Below are positions 35,607 through 42,938 of a DNA stretch of 64,000 nucleotides, piece by piece (position 1 is the stretch's first letter; the number at the start of each line of letters is the position of its first letter). Under the pieces are notes generated by a model that worked only from the letters and a program-made list of their open reading frames with translations, did no database searches and was not told the origin of the DNA. Position numbers and translations under genes: made by a program. The stretch covers positions 62,001 through 126,000 of the forward strand of contig JAFTCB010000062.1 in the NCBI GenBank assembly GCA_017454905.1, in the 5' to 3' direction. Source of the stretch: Bacteroidales bacterium (lineage in GTDB: Bacteria > Bacteroidota > Bacteroidia > Bacteroidales > UBA932).

Positions 35607-36973
35607 TCCTCTCCGAGGAACATGGGATCCCAGGCAGGGAGCATGACGGGCTTCTGCTCAAGCATCTTCATCACGTCGGCGGGCACGAACTGCTTCTCCA
35701 CCACCAGGCGGAACATGTATTCGTTGAACCACTCGTCGGTCATGATGATATTGCCCTTGTAGCCGGAAGAGGCGCCCCAGCTGTTCTCGACCATCCACTT
35801 GCAGGGCTTGCCGTCCTTGAGGTCCACGGCGATCAGGGTCATCGCGTGGGAGGAGCCGCTGGCATGGGTCATCACACGCTCGCGCTTGTCCATCGACAGA
35901 TCCACGCCGAGCAGGGACTCGTAGTCGAAATTCCGCAGGTCGGCCACACCCTTGGTGCGGTCGAGGAACTTGGCCACGTCGCAAGAGAAGTACATCGCCT
36001 TGTTCGCCTTGATGGAGGCGATGGCCATCTCCTTGATGCGCTCGATGGGGAGGTTGACATAGAGCCAGTTCTGTCCGTCGTACAGGTGGCGGTCATACTG
36101 GATCTCATAGACCTTGCCGTATTCGCGGCTGGGGTCGTTCATCAGCATCACATAGTTGTGCTCCAGGTCGTAGCCCAGCAGCTCCTTGTAGAAGGACTGC
36201 GGGGTGTAGGTCTTGCCCTTCCATTCGAATTCCGTCGGCGGAACGCCCAGGCAGAGGGCGAGCACGTGCCAGACATCCTTGAGCATGGCGGTCTTCTGCT
36301 TCTCCAGCCAGGCAGGGAGGTCCTTGGCCTTGACGCCGGCAGGGGTTTCGCGCAGTTTGAGGCCGTCGCGGCGCAGCAAGGTCTTGAGCTGGGTGGCCAT
36401 GGCGGAGGTGCTGTTGGCCGACAGGCTCTCGGGCATCACGTCCGCGGGGACCACGCCGTATTTCATCACGAGGTTCGCCACGCCGGTGAAGGTGCCGCCG
36501 TCGCTGATCGGATTGCTGAACAGCCAGTCCACCTCGCGGTCGTCGAAGCCCTTGTCGCGGGTGTCGATGACGGCCTGCAGGAAGAGGTTCGCCTTCTCCA
36601 GCTGGTCATAGAAGAAATTGTAGTTCTGCGAGAAGCGGAAATCGCCCAGGCCGTGCTGCTTGGCGGCGGCTGCGCGCAGGACATTCAGCCCGGTGAAGAG
36701 CCAGCAGCGGCCGGAAGATTTCTGGTCGGTAATCCCCCAGGTCTCCACACGGTCGGAGAACTCCGTATCGATCATCGCGGCATTGTCGGCGTTGGCGGAC
36801 AGGACGGCGATGGAGGTCGTGTTGAGCGCATTGCGGATGGCTTTGTCCGCCGGCGTGCCGGCATAGCCGGTGCGGATCTCGGAAAGCATCTCCGGGGTGA
36901 TGCTGCCTTTCGGCTGTGCGGTGGCGCCGATGCACAGCAGCACCAGCGTGAAAAGGGTAAATGATTTCTTCAT
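35603..36973 (-). CDS. C1-family aminopeptidase (bleomycin-hydrolase/PepC-like), exported
   Basis: 456 residues with a signal peptide (MKKSFTLFTLVLLCIGATAQ). Papain-like triad: Cys in SSGRCWLF (about 92), His in ASGSSHAMTL (about 370), Asn in VENSWGASSG (about 395). Trims peptides from the N-terminus; the signal peptide makes it periplasmic, unlike cytoplasmic PepC. 12 bases after alr, with an ATGA overlap into addB. Confidence 0.88.
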   Translation of the reverse strand: MKKSFTLFTLVLLCIGATAQPKGSITPEMLSEIRTGYAGTPADKAIRNALNTTSIAVLSANADNAAMIDTEFSDRVETWGITDQKSSGRCWLFTGLNVLRAAAAKQHGLGDFRFSQNYNFFYDQLEKANLFLQAVIDTRDKGFDDREVDWLFSNPISDGGTFTGVANLVMKYGVVPADVMPESLSANSTSAMATQLKTLLRRDGLKLRETPAGVKAKDLPAWLEKQKTAMLKDVWHVLALCLGVPPTEFEWKGKTYTPQSFYKELLGYDLEHNYVMLMNDPSREYGKVYEIQYDRHLYDGQNWLYVNLPIERIKEMAIASIKANKAMYFSCDVAKFLDRTKGVADLRNFDYESLLGVDLSMDKRERVMTHASGSSHAMTLIAVDLKDGKPCKWMVENSWGASSGYKGNIIMTDEWFNEYMFRLVVEKQFVPADVMKMLEQKPVMLPAWDPMFLGEE

Positions 36974-36985
36974 ATCGCGAATCTG

Positions 36986-38098
36986 TTATTTGCGCAGGAT
37001 GATCCGTTCGATGCGGCGGGGCACCGAGGTCAGGATCTCGTAGGGGATGGTCCCCAGGATGCCGGCAAGCTCCCCGACCGTGGGGTCCTCGCCGAAAATG
37101 GTCACGGTATCGCCGACCTTCACGGGGATGCCCGTGACGTCGATCATGCACATGTCCATGCAGATGTTGCCGATGGTGGGGGCGCGGTGGCCGTTCACGC
37201 TGAAGGAAGCGGCTCCGCAGCCGAAATGGCGGTCCAGTCCATCGGCGTACCCCACGGGGATGGTGGCGATAACGGAGCCTTCGGGGGCCACGTGTCCGTG
37301 GCGGCCGTAGCCGATGGTGCCGTCCTCCGGGCCCAGGGTCTTGACCTGCAGGACTTTGACTTTCAGGGAGGCGACCGGCGCCAGGTGCACGTCCGGAAGG
37401 GCGCTGATGCCGTAGATGCCGATCCCCAGGCGGACCATGTCGTGCTGGTACTGCGGGAACCGTTCGATGCCGGCCGAGTTGAGCACATGCCACATCGGCT
37501 TGTAGCCGACCGCGTCGGTGACGGTCCGGGCATTGGCCTCGAACATCGCGATCTGTCCCAGGGTAAAGGCGTCCTCGGCCGGATCCTCGGCGGCGGCCAG
37601 GTGGGAATAGAGGGACTTGACACGGACTTCGGGGTGGACCTTGAGGAAATCCAGCAGGGCCGGCAGTTCCGAGGTCATGAAACCCAGGCGGTGCATGCCC
37701 GTGTCAAGCTTGATGTGGACGGGGAATTCCCGGATCCCGCGGGCACGGAGTTCCACGCACAGGGCTTCCAGGGTGTATAGGTTGGGGATGCCGGGCTCCA
37801 GGCGGTAGTCGATGATCTCCGGGAAGAAATCGGTCCCGGCGGTCAGGACCAGGATCGGCAGGGAGATACCGCTGCGGCGCAGTTCGACGCCCTCGACGGG
37901 CAGCGCGACGGCCAGGTAGTCCGCTCCCTCCTGCTGCATCATCGAGGCGAACTCGACGGCCCCGTGTCCGTAGGCGTTGGCCTTGACAAGTACAAGCAGC
38001 TTCGTGGACGGCTTCAGGCGCCCGCGGAAATAGCGGTAGTTGCTCCTGCAGGCAGGCAGGTGCAGCTCAAGCCGCGAAAAATCATTTTCCCCGTTCAT
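36986..38098 (-). CDS. alr: Alanine racemase
   Basis: 370 residues. Makes D-alanine for peptidoglycan. PLP lysine in LVKANAYGHG (about 39), second catalytic Tyr in VGYADGLDR (about 265), NICMDMCMIDV near 315. In some Bacteroidales Alr is fused to MurF; here it stands alone. Heads the five-gene run alr-pepC-addB-addA-lolA. The ATG is only 8 bases past the -7 box. Confidence 0.95.
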   Translation of the reverse strand: MNGENDFSRLELHLPACRSNYRYFRGRLKPSTKLLVLVKANAYGHGAVEFASMMQQEGADYLAVALPVEGVELRRSGISLPILVLTAGTDFFPEIIDYRLEPGIPNLYTLEALCVELRARGIREFPVHIKLDTGMHRLGFMTSELPALLDFLKVHPEVRVKSLYSHLAAAEDPAEDAFTLGQIAMFEANARTVTDAVGYKPMWHVLNSAGIERFPQYQHDMVRLGIGIYGISALPDVHLAPVASLKVKVLQVKTLGPEDGTIGYGRHGHVAPEGSVIATIPVGYADGLDRHFGCGAASFSVNGHRAPTIGNICMDMCMIDVTGIPVKVGDTVTIFGEDPTVGELAGILGTIPYEILTSVPRRIERIILRK

Positions 38099-38187
38099 AC
38101 AAATGACAAAGATAACGAAAATTTCGGGTAGGGTGGCAATTTGCTTTATTTTCCATATCTTTGTGAAGAAGAGATTCCTGCATTCCC
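38099..38187. promoter_or_regulatory. Divergent promoters alr / kinase-AAA gene
   Basis: Minus: TATCTTTG (38114-38107), 8 bases from the alr ATG. Plus: TATCTTTG (38156-38163), 24 bases from the ATG at 38188. Identical -7 boxes; no TTTG -33 at standard spacing for the plus-strand promoter, so it may need an activator. Confidence 0.65.
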
Positions 38188-39942
38188 ATGATCCGGCTTC
38201 CAGACCACACCCCCTTCGGGGGCTACACCGTCCAGCGCTTCATCAAGGAGGGGCTGTACAACGACAGTTACATCGTCAAGGGCGAAGACGGCTTGCCCTA
38301 TTTCATGAAATTCTACGACATGTCGCGCATGCCGGACAAAATGATCCTCGGCGGGACCGTGGAGGAGATCCTCCACTGCCGGGAACTGGTCCACCCCAAC
38401 ATCATCCGGCACGTTCTGGACGGCTCCGGCCAGATCAACGGGAAGGGTTTCCAGTATCTGATCACGCAATTCTTCGACGGCAAGCTCCTGTCGGAAGCGC
38501 TGCGCGAAGGCCGGACTTTCTCCGTGCCGGAGGCCAAGGCCATCATCATCCCCATCCTGGAAGGACTCCTGTTCATGCAGGAGCGGGGGCTGAACCACAA
38601 CGACCTCACGCCCCGCAACATCCTGCTCGAAACGGCGGCGGATGGCAGCGTGACGCCCAAGATCATCGACCTGGGGCACACGCACGGCGACGTGTCGGGA
38701 GCTGTTCCCTTCCCGATGGATGACCTCAACGTCCAGTATGTAGCGCCGGAAGCCCTGGCCGGGACCTTCTCCGCCAAGAGCGACGTCTTCGCCATCACGG
38801 CCGTGTTCTACACCCTGATCTGCGGCCGCGCCCCCTGGCCGTGCAACATTCCCCCGCGGGATTCTTTCTATTCGAAGAAAATCATCGCCGGACGCGCCCG
38901 CGAGGCCGGACTGACCTTCCCGGCGAATTCGGACCCCGGGACGGATGCGATCCTGCAGGCGGGGCTGAGCCTGGACAGCGCGGAACGGCCGGACGTCGCC
39001 ACGCTGCTTACGCTCCTCTCCGAAGGGGATGTTTCCGGCAACGTTTCCCTGACCCGGGAGCAGACCGCCCCGCCCCGGCAGAAACCGGAAGAGCCCGCGA
39101 AACCGGAAGAGAAGACGGAGCCCCGCGAGGACCAGGTCCGGCTCTCCGCACAGAAGAACCGCTCCGGCAAGGGTGGATTCGCGGACGTGGCCGGCATGGA
39201 AGGGCTCAAGCAGGAACTGCTCAAGCGCGTGATCTGGGTCCTCCGGGACAAGGAAAAGGCAGCCAGATACCGCCTGCTGCCGCCCAACGGCATGCTGCTC
39301 TACGGCCCGCCCGGCTGCGGCAAGACCTTCTTCGCCAAGAAATTCGCCGAAGAATCCGGTTTCAATTATTTCCTCGTCAACGGCTCCGACCTCGGCAGCA
39401 CCTACATCCACGGTACGCAGGGCAAGATCGCCGACCTCTTCAAGAAGGCGGAACAGAACGCCCCGTCCGTGATCTGTTTCGACGAGTTCGACTCCTTCGT
39501 GCCCGCGCGAGGCTCGGATTCGGCCCGCAACCGCGCCGAGGAAGTCAATGAATTCCTCTCCCAGTTGAACAACTGCGCCGAGCGGGGCGTGTTCGTGATC
39601 GGCACGACCAACCGCATCGACATGATCGATCCGGCCGTCCTGCGCAAGGGGCGCATGGACCTGAAATACGAGATTCCCGCACCGGACCCCGAGACCCGGA
39701 CGGCCATGTTCGCCCTGTATCTCAAAGGCCGTCCGGTCAGCGACGACATCAACCTGGCCCGCCTGGCGGCCCTGACCGACAACTACGCCTCCTCCGACAT
39801 CGCCTTCATCGTCAATGAATCGGCCATGGTGGCGGCGCTCTCCGACGAGCCGATCACCCAGCAGATCCTGGAAGAATCCATCCGCTGCAATCCTTCCTCC
39901 CTCGCCGGGCCCAAGCGGCCCAAAATCGGTTTTGACAATTAA
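38188..39942 (+). CDS. Fusion of a protein-kinase domain with a classical AAA+ ATPase
   Basis: 584 residues, no signal or membrane helix. N-terminal eukaryotic-like kinase fold (about 8-275): Lys41 in YFMKFYD, HNDLTPRN with catalytic Asp139 (HRD changed to HND, and Lys of HRDLKP replaced by Thr), Asp161 in IIDLGHT (DLG in place of DFG), and APEAL. A Pro/Glu/Lys linker follows (about 288-315). C-terminal classical AAA+ module (about 330-575): Walker A GPPGCGKT (Lys379), pore loop Tyr406-Ile-His-Gly, Walker B CFDEFD (Asp432-Glu433), sensor-1 Asn475 and paired arginine fingers Arg486/Arg489. The tail ends KIGFDN, with Ile-Gly-Phe at 580-582. clpP begins 13 bases later. Catalytic residues are retained, so both halves look active. 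Function is inferred: a regulated unfoldase, perhaps for ClpP. Confidence 0.88.
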   Translation: MIRLPDHTPFGGYTVQRFIKEGLYNDSYIVKGEDGLPYFMKFYDMSRMPDKMILGGTVEEILHCRELVHPNIIRHVLDGSGQINGKGFQYLITQFFDGKLLSEALREGRTFSVPEAKAIIIPILEGLLFMQERGLNHNDLTPRNILLETAADGSVTPKIIDLGHTHGDVSGAVPFPMDDLNVQYVAPEALAGTFSAKSDVFAITAVFYTLICGRAPWPCNIPPRDSFYSKKIIAGRAREAGLTFPANSDPGTDAILQAGLSLDSAERPDVATLLTLLSEGDVSGNVSLTREQTAPPRQKPEEPAKPEEKTEPREDQVRLSAQKNRSGKGGFADVAGMEGLKQELLKRVIWVLRDKEKAARYRLLPPNGMLLYGPPGCGKTFFAKKFAEESGFNYFLVNGSDLGSTYIHGTQGKIADLFKKAEQNAPSVICFDEFDSFVPARGSDSARNRAEEVNEFLSQLNNCAERGVFVIGTTNRIDMIDPAVLRKGRMDLKYEIPAPDPETRTAMFALYLKGRPVSDDINLARLAALTDNYASSDIAFIVNESAMVAALSDEPITQQILEESIRCNPSSLAGPKRPKIGFDN

Positions 39943-39955
39943 ATCTTCCCGCTTT

Positions 39956-40624
39956 ATGTCCAAGAGTGAATTCGAGAAATACGCAACCCGGGGACGCGGC
40001 ATCAACCCGCTGACCCTGCATGACTACCAGGCTGCGACCAGCGCCTACATCAACCCCACGATCATCGAGGAGCGCCCGCTCAACGTGGCGTCGATGGACG
40101 TGTTCAGCCGCCTGATGATGGAACGCATCGTCTTCCTCGGCGTGGGGATCGACGACGACGTCGCCAACATCATCCTCGCCCAGCTGCTGTTCCTCTCGTC
40201 CACGGACCCGTCCAAGGACATCTCCCTGTACATCAACAGTCCGGGAGGACAGGTTTCCAGCGGCCTGGCCATCTATGACACGATACAGCTGGTCAAGCCC
40301 GACGTGGCCACAATCTGCACCGGCATGGCCGCCTCGATGGCTTCCGTACTGCTCTGCGCGGGTACGCCCGGCAAGCGCTCCGCCCTGCCGCATGCGCGCG
40401 TGCTGATCCACCAGCCGATGGGCGGCGCCCAGGGACAGGCGTCCGATATCCTCATCGCCGCCAAGGAGATCGAGAAAATCCGCCGGGAACTGGTCTCCAT
40501 CATCGCCCAGCACAGCGGGCAACCCTACGACAAGGTGTTCGCCGATGCGGACCGGGACTACTGGATGACTTCCGGGGAAGCCCTGGAATACGGCATGATC
40601 GACCGCATCCTCTCCAGACAATAA
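39956..40624 (+). CDS. clpP: ClpP serine protease subunit
   Basis: 222 residues, clear ClpP. Triad Ser127 in GMAASMAS, His152 in LIHQPMGG, Asp201 in DRDYWMTS. The sequence MDVFSRLMMERIVFLG and YINSPGG are standard. In Bacteroidetes clpP usually sits with tig and clpX; here it directly follows the kinase-AAA fusion and is followed by a terminator, so the two form a bicistronic unit. Whether a second clpP exists elsewhere is not visible. Start set at 39956. Confidence 0.97.
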   Translation: MSKSEFEKYATRGRGINPLTLHDYQAATSAYINPTIIEERPLNVASMDVFSRLMMERIVFLGVGIDDDVANIILAQLLFLSSTDPSKDISLYINSPGGQVSSGLAIYDTIQLVKPDVATICTGMAASMASVLLCAGTPGKRSALPHARVLIHQPMGGAQGQASDILIAAKEIEKIRRELVSIIAQHSGQPYDKVFADADRDYWMTSGEALEYGMIDRILSRQ

Positions 40625-40626
40625 AC

Positions 40627-40660
40627 AAAGAATGCCGGCCCGGAAGGGTCGGCATTCTTT
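40627..40660. terminator. Bidirectional terminator clpP / rpmH
   Basis: Arms AAAGAATGCCG (40627-40637) and CGGCATTCTTT (40650-40660), extended by GCCC/GGGT around a GGAA loop. Symmetrical A/T ends allow termination in both directions. Confidence 0.85.
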
Positions 40661-40675
40661 CTGAGTCGCGGATTA

Positions 40676-40828
40676 CTACCAGCGGTCCTCGGAAGAAACG
40701 GTAAGTTTCTTGCGGCCGTGTGCACGACGGGAAGCAAGAACCCGGCGGCCGTTCGGCGTGCTCATGCGCTCGCGGAAACCGTGCTTGTTGACACGTTTGC
40801 GATTGGAGGGTTGATAAGTCCTTTTCAT
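40676..40828 (-). CDS. rpmH: 50S ribosomal protein L34
   Basis: 50 residues, starting [20 protein letters not shown] and ending in EDRW; diagnostic [22 protein letters not shown] follows the start. The start codon is at 40828-40826 and the stop is TAG (40678-40676). Has its own promoter inside the end of rsmG. The usual partners rnpA and yidC are not adjacent. Confidence 0.97.
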   Translation of the reverse strand: MKRTYQPSNRKRVNKHGFRERMSTPNGRRVLASRRAHGRKKLTVSSEDRW

Positions 40829-40846
40829 ATCTTCTATTTTTAGTTT

Positions 40847-41473
40847 TCAAATTTTGGGAGGGCAAAGGTAATCTTTTCCGATTTCAATTACAAATTTTTC
40901 TGCAAAATATTCATCTTTCAGCCATTCATCCACCCTCCATGTGCGGATCTTTCCGGGCTCGACACGGCATTTCCGGACCAGTTCGGAGATCTCGGCATTG
41001 ATGTCCCCTCCTTTCAGATACAGGATGCTGCGGCGGAATTTCCCGCGGACCCAGGGATAGAAGTTGTCCAGGGACGTGACCGCGCGGGAGACCACCCAGT
41101 CAAAGGGTCCCGCCAGCGACTCCGCCCGGGCGTTGACGCAGGTCACATTTTGCAGCGCGAGGCCTTCGGCGACTGCCTGCGCCACCCGCACCTTCTTGCC
41201 GATGGAGTCGCACAGCGTGAAATGCGCCTCGGGGAAAGCGTCGGCAAGCGGGATCCCCGGGAAACCGCCGCCCGTGCCCAGATCCAGGACTTCGGCCCCC
41301 CGGAAAGCGCCCGGGTAGAAACGGTCCACATACTCCGCGATGGCCAGCGAGTGGAGGATATGGTGCTCATAAAGGCCGTCGATGTCCTTGCGGGACACGA
41401 CATTGATCCGCTCGTTCCACTCGCGGTAGAGCGCAATCATCGGCGCATACTGTTCTGCTGTTTTAATTTCCAT
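40847..41473 (-). CDS. rsmG: 16S rRNA (guanine527-N7)-methyltransferase
   Basis: 208 residues. Methylates G527 of 16S rRNA. Motifs: ERINVVSRKD, LDLGTGGGFPGIPLA (SAM motif I), CDSIGKKVRVAQ and VVSRAVTSLDN. Starts 4 bases after the PL22 lyase gene, so it may be read through from a carbohydrate-regulated promoter. Confidence 0.95.
   Translation of the reverse strand: MEIKTAEQYAPMIALYREWNERINVVSRKDIDGLYEHHILHSLAIAEYVDRFYPGAFRGAEVLDLGTGGGFPGIPLADAFPEAHFTLCDSIGKKVRVAQAVAEGLALQNVTCVNARAESLAGPFDWVVSRAVTSLDNFYPWVRGKFRRSILYLKGGDINAEISELVRKCRVEPGKIRTWRVDEWLKDEYFAEKFVIEIGKDYLCPPKI
40863..40894 (-). promoter_or_regulatory. rpmH: rpmH promoter within the 3' end of rsmG
   Basis: Minus strand: TTTG (40894-40891), 20 bases, TACCTTTG (40870-40863), 34 bases to the rpmH ATG. 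It lies wholly inside the rsmG coding sequence (rsmG stops at 40847). Confidence 0.8.
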
Positions 41474-41477
41474 TCAA

Positions 41478-42857
41478 TTATTTCTTGTAGCGGTCGATGA
41501 GTTCCTGCGGCAGTTTGACGATGCAGATGTTCATCGAACGGTTGTCCTCGGACAGCATCGCGGACTGGATTTCGATCTCTGTTCCGTCCGGCTTGAAGGT
41601 CGGATGGACGTGGTCCTGGGCCGTGGTCTTGTGCCCGGCGGTGAGCAGGATGCGCTCCTTGGTATGGCGGTCCACCAGCCAGAGTTCGCGGGCGAAGTCA
41701 TCGCCGGCCACCCAGTGGCCGTCCTGGGAGCCCGCCACATGCCAGAAATTGTCGCCGTCCACCTGTCCTTCGAGCGTCAGTTCGCGGGTGCGCATGTTGA
41801 CCACGGCGATGCCGGTGGCATATTCCTTCGTACCGGAAGGGCCCCAGTCCTTCGTCGTGTCCATGTTGCGTGCATCTTCGGCGATCTTGCGGTGGCCCAG
41901 GATGGCGATGACCAGTTCATCCTCGCTGATGACGGCCTCGTGGGTCACCCAGTCGTACTCGGTCTCCCGGTAGATCGGCCGCAGGCCGGAACCATCGGCA
42001 TTGACCATCCAGGTCCGCTGCGGGGCCTTGCCGCCGGTCTCCCAGCAGAAGATCACCTCGCCCGGATGCCAGGGATTGCCCTGGATGTGGCCCACCTTGA
42101 AATGGACGGCCACCACGGGCTCGGCCTTGCCGGTCTTGAGATCGATCTTGCCGATGCCGCCCGGACCGGCACCCATGTTGCGGGGACCGAAATTCGGGGC
42201 GATCTGCTCCGCGATGGGATATTTGCGGGCGAATTCCTTGTCAAGGCGGAAATAAGCGACCTCCTCGCTTCCGTCGAGGGCCATGTCGCCCTCGGAGCAC
42301 ATTTCGGCTGGAATGATGCCGCAGATCCGCTCATAGGCGTCTTTCTTCTTGAGGCGTCCGGCCGCCGAATCCTTGAATAGCTTCTCCAGGTCGATCTCCA
42401 CGACCTGCCAGTCATAGCGCGGGATGTCCACCTGCTCGCCGGCGCGGCGGCGCTGGTACAGCGCCTGCTGCTCCGCCTTCTGCGCTTCCGTCATGTCCGG
42501 GCGCTGGATGTAGAGGTGCATCGATTTGCGGGCCACGCAGAGCATGCCGCTGTAGCCGCCCTCGGTCACCTGGACCATCTCGCCGGTCTGCTCGTTGACC
42601 GCCATTGCCTCGCCGGGCACGCGGTTGGAGCGGAAGATCACCCATTTCCCGTCGGAGGTCCACTGGTTGTGGGTCTGGTAGATCTTGGAGTCACCCTTGC
42701 CCTGCTGGCTGGTCAGGAACACCAGTTCCACCCCGGTCCTGGGATCCTTGATGACTTTCTTTTCGGAAGGGAAACGCCGCCCGATCTGGGCGGAAAGCGG
42801 CGCGGCGGCCATGAGTGCCAGCGCGGCACAGGTCAAGGTACGGAATAATCTTGTCAT
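41478..42857 (-). CDS. Oligogalacturonate lyase (PL22-type), exported
   Basis: 459 residues with a signal peptide (MTRLFRTLTCAALALMAAAP). Beta-propeller lyase that splits digalacturonate or oligogalacturonides by beta-elimination. Family landmarks: KDPRTGVELVFLTSQQG at the start, GHIQGNPWHPGEVIFCWETG (catalytic His region, about 265), TWMVNADGSGLRPIY, THEAVISED, and HVHPTFKPDG near the end. Part of the pectin group; shares a divergent promoter region with the GH106-like gene. Confidence 0.88.
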   Translation of the reverse strand: MTRLFRTLTCAALALMAAAPLSAQIGRRFPSEKKVIKDPRTGVELVFLTSQQGKGDSKIYQTHNQWTSDGKWVIFRSNRVPGEAMAVNEQTGEMVQVTEGGYSGMLCVARKSMHLYIQRPDMTEAQKAEQQALYQRRRAGEQVDIPRYDWQVVEIDLEKLFKDSAAGRLKKKDAYERICGIIPAEMCSEGDMALDGSEEVAYFRLDKEFARKYPIAEQIAPNFGPRNMGAGPGGIGKIDLKTGKAEPVVAVHFKVGHIQGNPWHPGEVIFCWETGGKAPQRTWMVNADGSGLRPIYRETEYDWVTHEAVISEDELVIAILGHRKIAEDARNMDTTKDWGPSGTKEYATGIAVVNMRTRELTLEGQVDGDNFWHVAGSQDGHWVAGDDFARELWLVDRHTKERILLTAGHKTTAQDHVHPTFKPDGTEIEIQSAMLSEDNRSMNICIVKLPQELIDRYKK

Positions 42858-42938
42858 GCTTGTGGTTAATTGGTTTGAACAAAGATATTCAAAAAAAGCA
42901 AAATAATCCCTATGTTTGTATAAACCATTTTGACCGAT
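42858..42938. promoter_or_regulatory. Divergent promoters PL22 / GH106-like gene
   Basis: Minus: TATCTTTG (42887-42880), 22 bases from the PL22 ATG. Plus: TATGTTTG (42911-42918), 20 bases from the ATG at 42939. Neither has a TTTG -33 at 19-20 bases, compatible with activator-dependent pectin induction (inference). Confidence 0.65.

Noticed and set aside
40676..41473. rpmH next to rsmG as a possible replication-origin region
   Set aside because: dnaA, rnpA, yidC, mnmE and mnmG are absent and I see no cluster of DnaA boxes; a lone TTATCCAC-like site at about 51827 is not near here.
42930..42938. TTG start three codons upstream for the GH106-like gene
   Set aside because: The ATG at 42939 directly begins a good signal peptide; TTG adds only Met-Thr-Asp.
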